In this document: one piece after another, positions 54,489 to 63,845 of the stretch
Layout: each line of letters starts with the position of its first letter
Position numbering within the stretch: position 1 is the stretch's first letter
DNA from: Gammaproteobacteria bacterium
GTDB taxonomy: Bacteria > Pseudomonadota > Gammaproteobacteria > Xanthomonadales > Wenzhouxiangellaceae
Reading direction: 5' to 3'
Length of the DNA stretch: 64,000 nucleotides
Assembly (NCBI GenBank): GCA_021772985.1
Contig: JAJFKX010000008.1
Location: forward strand, 226,229 to 290,228
Program-made: the position numbers and the translations under genes
Notes under the pieces: model-generated
Databases searched by the model: none
The model's input: only the letters and a program-made list of their open reading frames with translations
Told to the model about the DNA's origin: nothing

Positions 54489-55959
54489 AACTGTGCCGGG
54501 AACTGCCGAACAAACGGGTATTGCCCACTTCGCCGGTGGATTCCAGATAGCATTTGGTTAATAAATTGCCTGCTACCTGTAACCTGTATTCAGCACTGGC
54601 CCGCAAGTCTGACAGCGGATTGAAATCAAGCTTCAGCTGGGTTGCTGCGGAGGAGATTGTTTGCTCGTTCCATGGCTGGCCCAATAGGGCTTGTTCCAGA
54701 TGCTTGGCTCGTGCTGGAATACCTGCCATTCCGCCAAATGCTGCTTTAAATGATCGTGCCACGCCTTGATTGTCCAGCTCTATCAGAAAAGCCGCACAGA
54801 CCGCGCTGATATCCTGGTCAAACCGCTTGGAAATTTTGTAGCAGAACAATTGCGAACCGACTGCAGGCTTTGGTATAACAATCTGCGCTACCACTTCGTC
54901 ACTGCGTAAGTCCTGTTTGCCATAATCGATAAAAAAGTCTTCCAGGGCGATTTCACGGTTACCATTACAGCTGGATAAAATCAGACGCGCACCCAAAGCG
55001 ATTAATACAGGAGGTGTATCTCCGATCGGCGATCCATTGGCAATATTACCGCCAATGGTGCCTGCATTTCTGACCTGTTCAGCACCGATTCGGCGCGTCA
55101 TTTCAGCAAAGTCAGGAAAATGTTCGCTTAGAACCTCCAACGCATCTGTGTAGGTTACGCCAGCACCCAGGCTAAACTGTTCCGAGCTGACCTCAATCTG
55201 TTGCAGCTCTGCTACATTGGCTATATAAATAACGGTGTCGAGTTGACGTTTAAATTTGGTCACCCATAAACCGGCATCAGTGCCGCCGGCTAAAATGCTG
55301 GCATCGGGATATTGTGCAGTGAGTTTATTTAACTCCGCCAGACTGTGCGGTGCAAAAAATCGCTGCCCAGCATGTTCGTACAATAGGCTTTGGTCACTGT
55401 CCAACGCTGATAGCGCTTCGATCAATTGTGCCTCACTGCTGGTAAACCAATCATCAGGTTGTTCACTGCAACTCGATTGGGCTGCCTCTATGATCGGTCC
55501 ATATCCAGTGCAACGGCATAAATTGCCGGCAATGGCGTCATTCACAGTTAACCGATCAATGTTTGAGTGATCACCGGCCCGGTGATACAGCGTAAATAAA
55601 GACATCACAAAACCGGGTGTGCAAAAGCCACACTGTGAGCCGTGCTTGTCGACCATCGCCTGTTGTACCGGGTGCAATGAACCATCAGTATTCTTGAGCG
55701 CTTCGACGGTGACAATCGATTTTCCATCCAGAGTGGGTAAGAATTGAATACAACTATTGATTGCGCGGTAACGCATACGGCCATTATGAATCTCGCCTTG
55801 AGCAATCGTGCAGGCTCCACAATCGCCTTCCGCACAACCTTCTTTGCTGCCACACAGGCCTAAATTTTCACGCAAATAGCGAAGCACTGTTAGTGTTGGT
55901 GATGCATCGCGGACCGTATGCATTTCACCGTTAAGCAAAAATCTGACCTGTCCTCGCAT
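54475..55959 (-). CDS. xdhA: XdhA, xanthine dehydrogenase iron-sulfur/FAD subunit
   Basis: 494 residues. The plant-type 2Fe-2S cluster is in CGSKEGCAEGDCGACT; the second 2Fe-2S site is in CGFCTPGFVMS and CRCTGY. The FAD-binding domain (about 205-380) has ILAGGTDAGLWVT and TIGGNIANGSPIGDT, then a CO-dehydrogenase flavoprotein C-terminal domain. It passes electrons from the molybdenum centre to NAD+. The start overlaps the uraH stop by one base (TAATG). Confidence 0.96.
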   Translation of the reverse strand: MRGQVRFLLNGEMHTVRDASPTLTVLRYLRENLGLCGSKEGCAEGDCGACTIAQGEIHNGRMRYRAINSCIQFLPTLDGKSIVTVEALKNTDGSLHPVQQAMVDKHGSQCGFCTPGFVMSLFTLYHRAGDHSNIDRLTVNDAIAGNLCRCTGYGPIIEAAQSSCSEQPDDWFTSSEAQLIEALSALDSDQSLLYEHAGQRFFAPHSLAELNKLTAQYPDASILAGGTDAGLWVTKFKRQLDTVIYIANVAELQQIEVSSEQFSLGAGVTYTDALEVLSEHFPDFAEMTRRIGAEQVRNAGTIGGNIANGSPIGDTPPVLIALGARLILSSCNGNREIALEDFFIDYGKQDLRSDEVVAQIVIPKPAVGSQLFCYKISKRFDQDISAVCAAFLIELDNQGVARSFKAAFGGMAGIPARAKHLEQALLGQPWNEQTISSAATQLKLDFNPLSDLRASAEYRLQVAGNLLTKCYLESTGEVGNTRLFGSSRHSYGKR

Positions 55960-56309
55960 TAACTGCCTCGATAGGTGGAATAACCAAAGGGGGACAGTAA
56001 TAAGGGCACGTGATAATGTTGATCGGTTGCTGCGATACCAAATTGTATTGGTATGTCATCTAAAAATAACGGCTCTGGCAGGTCGATGTGGTGACGATGG
56101 AAGTACTCACCAGCATGGAATACCAGCTCGTATTTTCCTGGCTGTAATGAACCTGCTTCGATCAGTGGAGCGTCACAACGGCCATCCATATTGGTTGTTG
56201 TGCGGATGATTTCATGCCGCTGCCCATCCAGTCGGTAAAGTGTGATACTTAATCCAGCAGCAGGACAGCCACGGGCGGTATCCAGTATATGTGTTGTTAA
56301 TCCAGCCAT
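55959..56309 (-). CDS. uraH: UraH, 5-hydroxyisourate hydrolase
   Basis: 116 residues from the ATG at 56309 (MAGLTTHILDTARGCPA), which matches the transthyretin-like family start; the frame extension to 56366 is not chosen. Active-site residues are the first histidine (THILD), an arginine in the middle, the HHIDLPEPLF stretch and the C-terminal YSTYRGS signature. It hydrolyses 5-hydroxyisourate to OHCU, between PuuD and UraD. It is 93 bases beyond puuD. Confidence 0.95.
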   Translation of the reverse strand: MAGLTTHILDTARGCPAAGLSITLYRLDGQRHEIIRTTTNMDGRCDAPLIEAGSLQPGKYELVFHAGEYFHRHHIDLPEPLFLDDIPIQFGIAATDQHYHVPLLLSPFGYSTYRGS

Positions 56310-56401
56310 CAGAATCGAGCGTATTTGTACTGCTACAAGCATACCTGAGGACTTAAAAGAAAACATTGCATAGAGATTTGAACTACCAGCAAGCTGATCA
56401 A

Positions 56402-57613
56402 TTACCGGTTATTTTCAATCCAGGCAGCCAACAGCATACGTTCCTCATCAGTCATGTTGGTTATATTAGCCAGCGGCATACTTTGAGTGGTTACCGTGCG
56501 GGTATAAATTTTATCTTTGGTCTGACTGATTTGCTGATCAGTATCAAGGATATAACCCAATGGCGCCACCGTGAAAGTCGTGTCGGTAGGATTAGCTGAG
56601 TGGCAACTGACACAACGGTTTTTGATAATTGTGCGGACCTGATCAAAGCCAACAACGTCGCTGCCCGCAGTTGCTGCTTGAGGATTATCGGTTGCTTGAT
56701 CAAGCATAACCACAGTGCGGGTTGGGGGCTTGCTGATAAATGCCAGGGCAAACAAGGCCACTAACGCCAGAGGCAGAATCCACAGTTTCTTATGGCCTTG
56801 ATTTTTCAGGTTGAAATAATGCCTGACAACAGCAGAGATAACCGCCAGGGCCACAAGTATCGCCCAATTGTAATGATGGCCGAAGGTACTGGGGAAATGG
56901 TTGCTGATCATGATGAACAGCATTGGCAATGTCAGGTAATTATTGTGCAGTGAACGGCGTAAAGCATCCTTGCCGGGAGCAGCATCGGGCATCTGGCCAA
57001 GTGTCATAGCAGTGACCATGGTTTTTTGTGCCGGGATGATGACATAAAACACATTGGCTACCATGATGGTGCCAATGATCGCACCAAGTTGCAGATAAGC
57101 TGCGCGGCCATCAAAAATATGTGTATAACCATAGGCAGCAGCTGTTGCCAGTAGTCCGAAGATAGCAGCAAACAATATCGGTTTATCAACCAATCGGGTA
57201 CTTGAAAGACCGTGATACACCACCCAGCCGACTATTAAACCGGCAATGCTCAGTGCAACAGCTGCCGGGCCGCTTAATCCTGTCGGGTTACTGCCAAGCA
57301 GGTAAACCGGGTTCAGGTAATACACGATGATCAGTAACGCAAATCCGCTGATCCAGGTGAAATAAGCTTCCCATTTGAACCAATGCAACTGCTCAGGTAG
57401 TTTTTTCGGTGCGACTTCATATTTTCGAACATGATAAAAACCACCGCCATGCACAGCCCATAAATCACCGGCCAGTCCATTGGGTTTATTGTTGCGCTCG
57501 AGGTTACCTTCCAGCCAGTTAAAGTAAAACGAGGCCCCTATCCATGCGATTCCGGTAATGACATGAATCCAGCGGATTAATAAGTTAAGCCATTCGTGCC
57601 AATAAGGGTCCAT
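56402..57613 (-). CDS. puuD: PuuD, membrane urate hydroxylase with cytochrome c domain
   Basis: 403 residues. About eight membrane segments start at LIRWIHVITGIAWIGASFYFNW, with histidines suited to haem or metal. A C-terminal periplasmic cytochrome c domain (about 325-403) carries NRCVSCH and a distal methionine in TTQSMPLANITN. PuuD oxidises urate to 5-hydroxyisourate without oxygen-derived peroxide, passing electrons to the respiratory chain. It replaces soluble uricase, which is absent here. Confidence 0.93.
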   Translation of the reverse strand: MDPYWHEWLNLLIRWIHVITGIAWIGASFYFNWLEGNLERNNKPNGLAGDLWAVHGGGFYHVRKYEVAPKKLPEQLHWFKWEAYFTWISGFALLIIVYYLNPVYLLGSNPTGLSGPAAVALSIAGLIVGWVVYHGLSSTRLVDKPILFAAIFGLLATAAAYGYTHIFDGRAAYLQLGAIIGTIMVANVFYVIIPAQKTMVTAMTLGQMPDAAPGKDALRRSLHNNYLTLPMLFIMISNHFPSTFGHHYNWAILVALAVISAVVRHYFNLKNQGHKKLWILPLALVALFALAFISKPPTRTVVMLDQATDNPQAATAGSDVVGFDQVRTIIKNRCVSCHSANPTDTTFTVAPLGYILDTDQQISQTKDKIYTRTVTTQSMPLANITNMTDEERMLLAAWIENNR

Positions 57614-57628
57614 TTGATTGATACCTGA

Positions 57629-58129
57629 TTATGTAATTTCAACCATGATGTTTTGCTCGGATAAGTCTATCTCATCACAATTACGGCCAGGGCCCAACCG
57701 GTCAATGACAATGAACTCACCGGCTTGATCCAATGTGATCAGAGGATGGTGCCACACCCCGGGCGCATAATTGACACCCTGGCGACCGTTACTGACAAAT
57801 GCGGACAAAGAACTTGCTGAGGGCGTTAGTTCAGCGGGGGCAACAACAATTAAAAACCGCTGTCCGGCGATTGGAAAAAATGCCTGACTGGATAATGGGT
57901 GACGTTCTATTATCGACACCTTATGCGGCAAAGTGTGTGGCTGAGCACAGAAAATAGCCAGTCCGGCGCGGCCATTGTTTTTGCTGACATCAATATTAGC
58001 CAGGTCATTGAATCGATCACAGCTGCCGGCGTTAATGGGTAATGGATTACCGGTAGATTCAATGACCTCGCCGAATGGTTGGAAATCATCTGCCGTCAGT
58101 GCTTTGGCAACCAGCGTTACATTGTTCAT
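57629..58129 (-). CDS. allA: AllA, ureidoglycolate lyase
   Basis: 166 residues with the cupin-like family motifs DFQPFGEVIE, RHPLSSQAFFPI, GVNYAPGVWHHPL and VIDRLGPG. It splits ureidoglycolate to glyoxylate and urea, the last step of the pathway encoded here. The start overlaps the alc stop by four bases; puuD begins 15 bases later. Confidence 0.95.
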   Translation of the reverse strand: MNNVTLVAKALTADDFQPFGEVIESTGNPLPINAGSCDRFNDLANIDVSKNNGRAGLAIFCAQPHTLPHKVSIIERHPLSSQAFFPIAGQRFLIVVAPAELTPSASSLSAFVSNGRQGVNYAPGVWHHPLITLDQAGEFIVIDRLGPGRNCDEIDLSEQNIMVEIT

Positions 58130-59118
58130 GTTTCATGCAAGCGCCCGAATAGACGTACGCGGCTTATCCCGCCATCAGGGAATATGTTCAAGCGGACCCG
58201 GTTGACCGGTATATGGTGGGTAATTTCGCGACTGAAGGTGTGTACCTGGTCGGGACCCAAATTGGCTTTCGGCATCAGGGTTTGCCAGGGCAATCCATGT
58301 ATATCGCCGCAGTCCGGGTTATCGTCAACGGCCAGCACACCTTCCAGTGAGCAGCTTTCCGGGTAGTTGCCTTTGAAATGGGCTGTATCAATTTCGATGC
58401 GCTCAATGACACCAGTGTGTCCCAGTGCCAGTACCACCCAGTCGTTGCCAGGCTCACGGCGGCGGCGGGTTTCCCAGCCGTCACCCATATTGATGCCGCG
58501 CCCTGGAGCGAGCAAATTACTCATGTGGCCATAATGCATGTCGTTGCAGCATATTGCCCGGCCACCATTTTCAATCGCCACCAGGTCATGCTCGGTTTGG
58601 AAGTCACTGCTGCACCATTGCCGCGCGACCTGCCCAAATACCCGCAGGCGCGCCACACCGCCGTCCGGGTATAAATGCAAGCGTAGATAGTTCCATGGTG
58701 TTTCATCAAAAACAGCGAAACAATGTTGTTGATCACCTTGTACTGCCTGTTTGGCAACCAGTTCGGTCCAGTCATCTTCATTTGAAGGCGGTGATTCAGT
58801 CAAGCTGCCATCGATGGATATTGATGGTGGGTAGTTGCCGGTGAAATGACTGTTGTCCACTTCAAAACCTTTGATGATGCCTGGCGTGCCCAATTGCAGA
58901 ATGCAGTAATCATGCCCAGGGCCACGTTTACGGCGTGATTCCCATCCATCCATCCATTTACCGTGGTGATCATATTTATCCGGAATGAACAGGGGGGCTT
59001 CTGGCTTGATTAAACGCTCTTTGGCGGCAAAAAACTCATCGGTTGCATAGACCACTGAGGCGCCGAGCCTTGGCTGGGCCAGATTAATCCACTCGGCGAA
59101 TGGGTGGTCGTGCATCAT
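58126..59118 (-). CDS. alc: allantoicase
   Basis: 330 residues made of two similar jelly-roll halves, each with a GWESRRKRGPGHDYC- or GWETRRRREPGNDWV-like signature. The second sequence also has DTAHFKGNYPESC, and the first DNSHFTGNYPPSI. It hydrolyses allantoate to ureidoglycolate and urea, so the organism uses the allantoicase rather than the allantoate-amidohydrolase branch. It overlaps uraD and allA by four bases each. Confidence 0.96.
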   Translation of the reverse strand: MMHDHPFAEWINLAQPRLGASVVYATDEFFAAKERLIKPEAPLFIPDKYDHHGKWMDGWESRRKRGPGHDYCILQLGTPGIIKGFEVDNSHFTGNYPPSISIDGSLTESPPSNEDDWTELVAKQAVQGDQQHCFAVFDETPWNYLRLHLYPDGGVARLRVFGQVARQWCSSDFQTEHDLVAIENGGRAICCNDMHYGHMSNLLAPGRGINMGDGWETRRRREPGNDWVVLALGHTGVIERIEIDTAHFKGNYPESCSLEGVLAVDDNPDCGDIHGLPWQTLMPKANLGPDQVHTFSREITHHIPVNRVRLNIFPDGGISRVRLFGRLHET

Positions 59119-59630
59119 AAACTTTGAAGTCTTAACCAGGCAATTTTGTTGATCTGTTCCAGCGCTGTGGCAAACTCAGTCTCTGCTGAATTGTTCAAGC
59201 GTTGCTCAAAGTTGGCAAGAATATCGATTCGATTCAGACCTTTTACCGCCAGTATAAAGGGGAAACCAAATTTAGCCTGGTAACGCGTGTTCAACAGTTG
59301 GAAGCGATTAAGCTCATCTGGCGTGCACTGGTCCAGCCCGGCAGAGGCCTGCTCGGTTGTTGATGCAGGCGTCAGATTGCTTGCCATTGCAGCTTGCCCG
59401 GCCAAATCGGGATGGGCATTGATCAGCGCCAGTTGTTTTGTTTTGCTTGCAGCCAGCAGCGTTTGGGACATCAATGTATGCAAGCCTTCTGGATGATTTT
59501 GAGTATTGCTCAGACCACTGTCAAAAGCCATGCTGGCGACCCACGGTGAATGCTCGTATAAGTGTGCAAAGCGCTCAATAAATTCAGCTTTGCTCAAACT
59601 GGTAGGCACAGGTTCCAGTGCCTGCTTCAT
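59115..59630 (-). CDS. uraD: UraD, OHCU decarboxylase
   Basis: 171 residues. It has FAHLYEHSPWVA (catalytic histidine region), INAHPDLAGQA, and GFPFILAVKGLNR with the conserved phenylalanines, then a helical C-terminus. It decarboxylates OHCU to S-allantoin, downstream of UraH. It overlaps the genes on both sides by four bases, giving tight coupling puuE-uraD-alc-allA. Confidence 0.96.
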   Translation of the reverse strand: MKQALEPVPTSLSKAEFIERFAHLYEHSPWVASMAFDSGLSNTQNHPEGLHTLMSQTLLAASKTKQLALINAHPDLAGQAAMASNLTPASTTEQASAGLDQCTPDELNRFQLLNTRYQAKFGFPFILAVKGLNRIDILANFEQRLNNSAETEFATALEQINKIAWLRLQSL

Positions 59631-60544
59631 GAGATCTGAGCCGAATATGGATGATGCTGATGCCAGTGCCGGGCAATATCGACTCGTCGTGCAAACCAGA
59701 CTTGATCAAAGCCTCGCACATATTCAATAAACCGCTTTAATGCCGCAAAACGGCCGGGACGACCAGCCAGCCTGCAGTGTAATCCAACCGACAACATACG
59801 CGGGGTATCAGCGCCTTCAACGTACAAAGTATCAAAACTGTCTTTTAAATAGTTGAAAAATTGATCACCATGGTTAAACCCTTGCGGGGTAACAAACCGC
59901 ATATCATTGACATCCAGCGTATAGGGCACCACCAGGTGTGGCTGATTATTGACCTGGGTCCAGAACGGTAAGTCGTCGCTGTAAGCATCAGCATCGTATA
60001 AGAACCCGCCGGTTTCGACGATCAATCGCCGGGTATTGGGGCTGGTGCGGCCGGTATACCAACCCAGCGGACGCTCGCCTGTGAGCCGTGCAATTATTTC
60101 TATAGCTTGATGGATATGTTCACGTTCGGTGGCTTCATCAATGTTCTGATAATTAATCCAACGATAACCGTGGCTGCAAAGTTCATGGCCGGCTTTGACA
60201 AAGGCTTCAGTTACCCCGGGGTTACGTTCCAGGGCCATGGCGACCGCAAATATTGTAAGTGGAATGTCGAACTGCTCAAATAATCGCAACAAACGCCAAA
60301 CACCAACACGGCTGCCATATTCATAGATGGATTCCATGCTCATATGACGGGCACCGGTAAGCGCTTGGGCGCCGATAATTTCAGACAGGAAGGTTTCTGA
60401 GGCTGGGTCGCCATGCAATATGCAGTTTTCGCCTCCTTCTTCGTAATTCAACACAAACTGGACGGCAATCCGGGCCTTGTCCGGCCAGCCGGCATGCGGA
60501 GGTGTTGTGCCGTAGCCAATCAGGTCGCGTGGATAGTCAGGCAT
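59627..60544 (-). CDS. puuE: PuuE, allantoinase of the polysaccharide deacetylase fold
   Basis: 305 residues with the PuuE start YPRDLIGYGTTPPHAGWP, the NodB-like EGGENC, ELCSHGYRWINYQ, GWYTGRTSPNTRRL and DDLPFW patterns. It opens allantoin to allantoate without the metal-dependent amidohydrolase fold of AllB. It overlaps uraD by four bases, with adenine deaminase six bases upstream. Confidence 0.94.
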   Translation of the reverse strand: MPDYPRDLIGYGTTPPHAGWPDKARIAVQFVLNYEEGGENCILHGDPASETFLSEIIGAQALTGARHMSMESIYEYGSRVGVWRLLRLFEQFDIPLTIFAVAMALERNPGVTEAFVKAGHELCSHGYRWINYQNIDEATEREHIHQAIEIIARLTGERPLGWYTGRTSPNTRRLIVETGGFLYDADAYSDDLPFWTQVNNQPHLVVPYTLDVNDMRFVTPQGFNHGDQFFNYLKDSFDTLYVEGADTPRMLSVGLHCRLAGRPGRFAALKRFIEYVRGFDQVWFARRVDIARHWHQHHPYSAQIS

Positions 60545-60550
60545 ATCAAA

Positions 60551-61564
60551 TTACGTCTGATGAATTTCAACAGCATCAACTTTGGCGATCATGGCCTGTT
60601 TCAACTGATCAGGTAAAAAAGATGCCTTAAATGAATTACGAGCCAGCCCGGCAAGTTCTTCCCGGCTTAAATTAAGTGCCACCTGTACCGCGAGATAGTT
60701 TTCATTAATATAACCGCCAAAATAAGCGGGATCATCGGAATTCAAGGTCACCAGCAAGCCTTTGTCCAACATTTGCCGTAGTGGGTGTTGCTGCATATTC
60801 TTGACCACACACAGCTTTAAATTGGAAAGCGGGCAAACTGTCAGTGGGATTTGCGCTGCGGCAATCCGAGCGGTCAGCTCAGCATCATCCAGGCAACGGT
60901 TACCGTGATCAATTCTGACGATATGTAAATCGTCGAGTGCACTGGCAACATAATCTGCCGGACCTTCTTCACCGGCATGCGCAACCGGCAAAAACCCTGC
61001 TTCCCGGGCACGCGCAAACACATTTTTAAACTTGCCTGGCGGGTGACCGAGTTCGGAAGAGTCGAGCCCGACACCGATAATATGGTCCTTATACGGTAAG
61101 GCTTGCTGCAAGGTTGAAAAGGCATCTGCTTCATCCAGGTGACGCAAAAAACACATGATCAGTTCGCTGCTGATGTTCAGCTTGCGCTGACCGTCTGTCA
61201 GTGCCTGGTGGATGCCGTTAAAAACGGTTGAGAATTCGATACCGCGTTCGGTATGACCCTGAGGGTCAAAGAAAATCTCGGTATGCAATAAGTTTTGGGC
61301 GCGTGATTTTTCTAAATAGGACCAGGTGAGATCATAGTAGTCTTGCTCGGTTTGCAGCACGCTCATACCTTGATAGTAAAGATCAAGAAAGTCTTGCAGA
61401 TTACCGAAATCGTAGGCGGCACGGAGGGCATCGATAGAGCTGTAGGGTAAATTGACTTTATTGCGCTGTGCCAGTGCAAACATCAGTTCCGGCTCTAATG
61501 TGCCTTCTATATGTAAATGTAATTCGGCTTTGGGCAGTGCTTGGATAAAGTCACGTATCGACAT
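60551..61564 (-). CDS. adenine deaminase of the adenosine deaminase fold (type 2)
   Basis: 337 residues. It has zinc ligands in [10 protein letters not shown], the histidine in VAHAGEEGP (with the catalytic glutamate), [11 protein letters not shown], and the aspartate pair in [12 protein letters not shown]. The phrases HPPGKF, HTERGI and AYFGGY are those of the adenine (not adenosine) deaminase subgroup found in Pseudomonas. It makes hypoxanthine from adenine, feeding XdhAB. Its place between the CDA-fold deaminase and puuE agrees. Adenosine as substrate cannot be excluded from sequence alone. Confidence 0.88.
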   Translation of the reverse strand: MSIRDFIQALPKAELHLHIEGTLEPELMFALAQRNKVNLPYSSIDALRAAYDFGNLQDFLDLYYQGMSVLQTEQDYYDLTWSYLEKSRAQNLLHTEIFFDPQGHTERGIEFSTVFNGIHQALTDGQRKLNISSELIMCFLRHLDEADAFSTLQQALPYKDHIIGVGLDSSELGHPPGKFKNVFARAREAGFLPVAHAGEEGPADYVASALDDLHIVRIDHGNRCLDDAELTARIAAAQIPLTVCPLSNLKLCVVKNMQQHPLRQMLDKGLLVTLNSDDPAYFGGYINENYLAVQVALNLSREELAGLARNSFKASFLPDQLKQAMIAKVDAVEIHQT

Positions 61565-61581
61565 GGCAATCCTTTTGGGTA

Positions 61582-62181
61582 CTAGTCTTTGCGACCGTTA
61601 TAAATTATGCCGCCGCTGGATGCGTAGGCCTGCAATACCTCGCTGGCTTCAGTACGAAGTATATCCTGAACCACTTCAATGCCTCTGGATTCCAACGCCT
61701 GCACCCATTGTTCCAGTTTCGGTCCTTCATCAAAACCGATCGCTCGTGCATCGGAATCACGTGCACCACAGACCAGACGACGAATACCTGACCAGGGTGT
61801 TGCACCAAAGCACATTGAGCAGGGTTCTGTACTGGTGACCAGTTCCAGACGCGGCATTCCAGTTCCGCCTAAATCATGGCTTTGCAATATTTGCTGGGCA
61901 ATCGCATAAGCGACCATTTCACCATGACCACCAGACCAGCGGGTGGGCACCACAAGGTTGACCCCGGGGGCGATTAATTTATGGGTGTCCATATCAAATA
62001 TGGCTGCGCCAAACGGGCCCCCGGTGCCGTTTTTGACATTGTGCCGTGCAAGACCAATGGCGATATTCATTCGATCTTGAACTGTTGGATAAACAGTATC
62101 CGGATCAGCTAAAAACGAATCAACCCAGGCGGGCAGCCATATGGTTAATTGGGGGAAACGGGAGGATGCTTGGTTAGACAT
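61582..62181 (-). CDS. CDA-fold purine/nucleoside deaminase, possibly guanine deaminase
   Basis: 199 residues from the ATG at 62181 (MSNQASSRF); the frame opens at 62199. The zinc site is [10 protein letters not shown] (PCxxC), and the first motif is [13 protein letters not shown]. Here the usual HAE is HGE, so the glutamate is kept but the alanine is glycine. The family includes guanine deaminases of the GuaD type, and a guanine-to-xanthine step would complete the pathway. It lies behind sdaA and 17 bases before adenine deaminase. Substrate is an inference from position. Confidence 0.78.
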   Translation of the reverse strand: MSNQASSRFPQLTIWLPAWVDSFLADPDTVYPTVQDRMNIAIGLARHNVKNGTGGPFGAAIFDMDTHKLIAPGVNLVVPTRWSGGHGEMVAYAIAQQILQSHDLGGTGMPRLELVTSTEPCSMCFGATPWSGIRRLVCGARDSDARAIGFDEGPKLEQWVQALESRGIEVVQDILRTEASEVLQAYASSGGIIYNGRKD

Positions 62182-62192
62182 ATGGACTCTGG

Positions 62193-63572
62193 TCAGCACT
62201 CGATAACATTCACCGCTAACCCGCCTCGAGAAGTTTCCTTGTATTTTGTTTTCATATCCGCCCCGGTATCGCGCATGGTTTTGATGACCCGGTCCAGTGT
62301 TACCTGGTGCTTACCGTCGCCACGCAAGGCCATGCGGCTGGCGTTGATGGCTTTCACGGCACCCATGGCGTTACGCTCAATACACGGAATTTGCACCAGC
62401 CCGCCGACCGGGTCGCAAGTCAAACCAAGGTTGTGTTCCATGCCGATTTCCGCAGCATTTTCAATTTGCGATAAGGAACCACCCATGGCAGCCGTTAAGC
62501 CACCGGCAGCCATCGAACAAGCAACACCAACTTCACCCTGACAACCAACTTCGGCACCGGAAATGGAGGCGTTTTCCTTGTACAAAATGCCGATAGCGGC
62601 GGCGGTTAGTAAAAACTCAAGGATACCGTCTTCGGTAGAATTCGGTACAAAGTGTTTGTAATACAAAATTACCGCCGGAATAATACCGGCTGCACCATTG
62701 GTGGGCGCGGTGACCACGCGTCCACCAGCGGCGTTTTCTTCATTAACCGCCAAAGCAAATAAATTAACCCAATCGAGAATTTCGAGTGGGTCAGACCGTG
62801 AAGTTTGTGGATCACAACCAAGTTGCTTGAACAATGTGGGTGCCCGGCGAACCACTTTTAAGGGACCCGGTAATTCACCAGGTGAGTGACAGCCGCGGTC
62901 TACGCAAGCGCGCATTGTTTCCCAGATAACCAACAATTCCCGTCGGATGGTTTGTTGATCACGCCAGGCAGTTTCATTGGCCAGCATAAGCTCGGCAATG
63001 CGCAAATTGTGTTCGGCACAGGTTCGTAATAAATCATCGCCGGTTTTAAAAGGGTAAGCAACTGAGGTGGTATCAGCAACGATGCGATCTTCTTCAGCTT
63101 CGTCTTTATTAACCACAAAACCACCACCGACAGAGTAATAGTCCCTGCTCAGCAGTTCTTGACCAGCGGTGTCGTATGCGGTGAAGCGCATGCCATTTGG
63201 GTGATGCGGTAAAGTTTGACGTTTATGGAAAATAAGATCCTTACGATGCTGAAAAGCAATTGAGTGCTTGTCCAGCAAGTTCAGGTTTTGTTGAGCAAGA
63301 ATATCGGCAACACGCCGCGGTACGTAATCAGGATCAACAGCATCCGGCAAGTGGCCTTCCAGCCCCAATAACACCGCTTTATCCGTGCCATGACCGCGCC
63401 CGGTATGGCCCAACGAGCCATACAACTCTGCCAGGATTCGGGTGGTGGACTGGATCAGGTTGGCTTGTTCCAGGCGCTTGGCAAATAACACTGCAGCACG
63501 CATCGGCCCGACAGTATGGGAACTGGAAGGTCCGATACCTATTTTGAATAAATCAAAAATACTAATCGACAT
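62193..63572 (-). CDS. sdaA: SdaA-type L-serine ammonia-lyase
   Basis: 459 residues from the ATG at 63572 ([20 protein letters not shown]), the classic family start; the longer frame to 63632 is not chosen. It shows [15 protein letters not shown], the cysteine-containing [13 protein letters not shown], and [21 protein letters not shown] for the 4Fe-4S cluster. It deaminates serine to pyruvate. It is first in the operon of purine genes, which is unusual; serine made from glyoxylate via glycine is a possible link. Confidence 0.94.
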   Translation of the reverse strand: MSISIFDLFKIGIGPSSSHTVGPMRAAVLFAKRLEQANLIQSTTRILAELYGSLGHTGRGHGTDKAVLLGLEGHLPDAVDPDYVPRRVADILAQQNLNLLDKHSIAFQHRKDLIFHKRQTLPHHPNGMRFTAYDTAGQELLSRDYYSVGGGFVVNKDEAEEDRIVADTTSVAYPFKTGDDLLRTCAEHNLRIAELMLANETAWRDQQTIRRELLVIWETMRACVDRGCHSPGELPGPLKVVRRAPTLFKQLGCDPQTSRSDPLEILDWVNLFALAVNEENAAGGRVVTAPTNGAAGIIPAVILYYKHFVPNSTEDGILEFLLTAAAIGILYKENASISGAEVGCQGEVGVACSMAAGGLTAAMGGSLSQIENAAEIGMEHNLGLTCDPVGGLVQIPCIERNAMGAVKAINASRMALRGDGKHQVTLDRVIKTMRDTGADMKTKYKETSRGGLAVNVIEC

Positions 63573-63632
63573 AGGGTTAGTGTAATCCAAAGGCCGGGGT
63601 TTATCAGGGTGAATTATCAACCTCTGATACAT

Positions 63633-63845
63633 TTAGGTAAAGCTTGGTTAAATTGGTCACCATGGCCATTGAGGTGTACAGGGTTTTGATCACAAAATAC
63701 TTTTATGGTTATTTAAATTGCAACTGGATAGTAATGTGCAACTGTTTCATATCTTCAGTAAATTAATACAAGATGGAATGAATTGTTTTAATTTGGTTAA
63801 AACATCACTATACTAAGGCACGACTAACATCTAGGGAAAGTCTCC
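63633..63845. promoter_or_regulatory. divergent promoter region
   Basis: This gap separates the sdaA-purine operon from the plus-strand secreted protein gene. A TATACT sequence at 63809-63814 may be a -10 element for the plus strand; a good -35 is not seen. GGGAAAG just before 63846 is a weak ribosome binding site. No regulator site for the purine operon is recognised. Confidence 0.35.
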
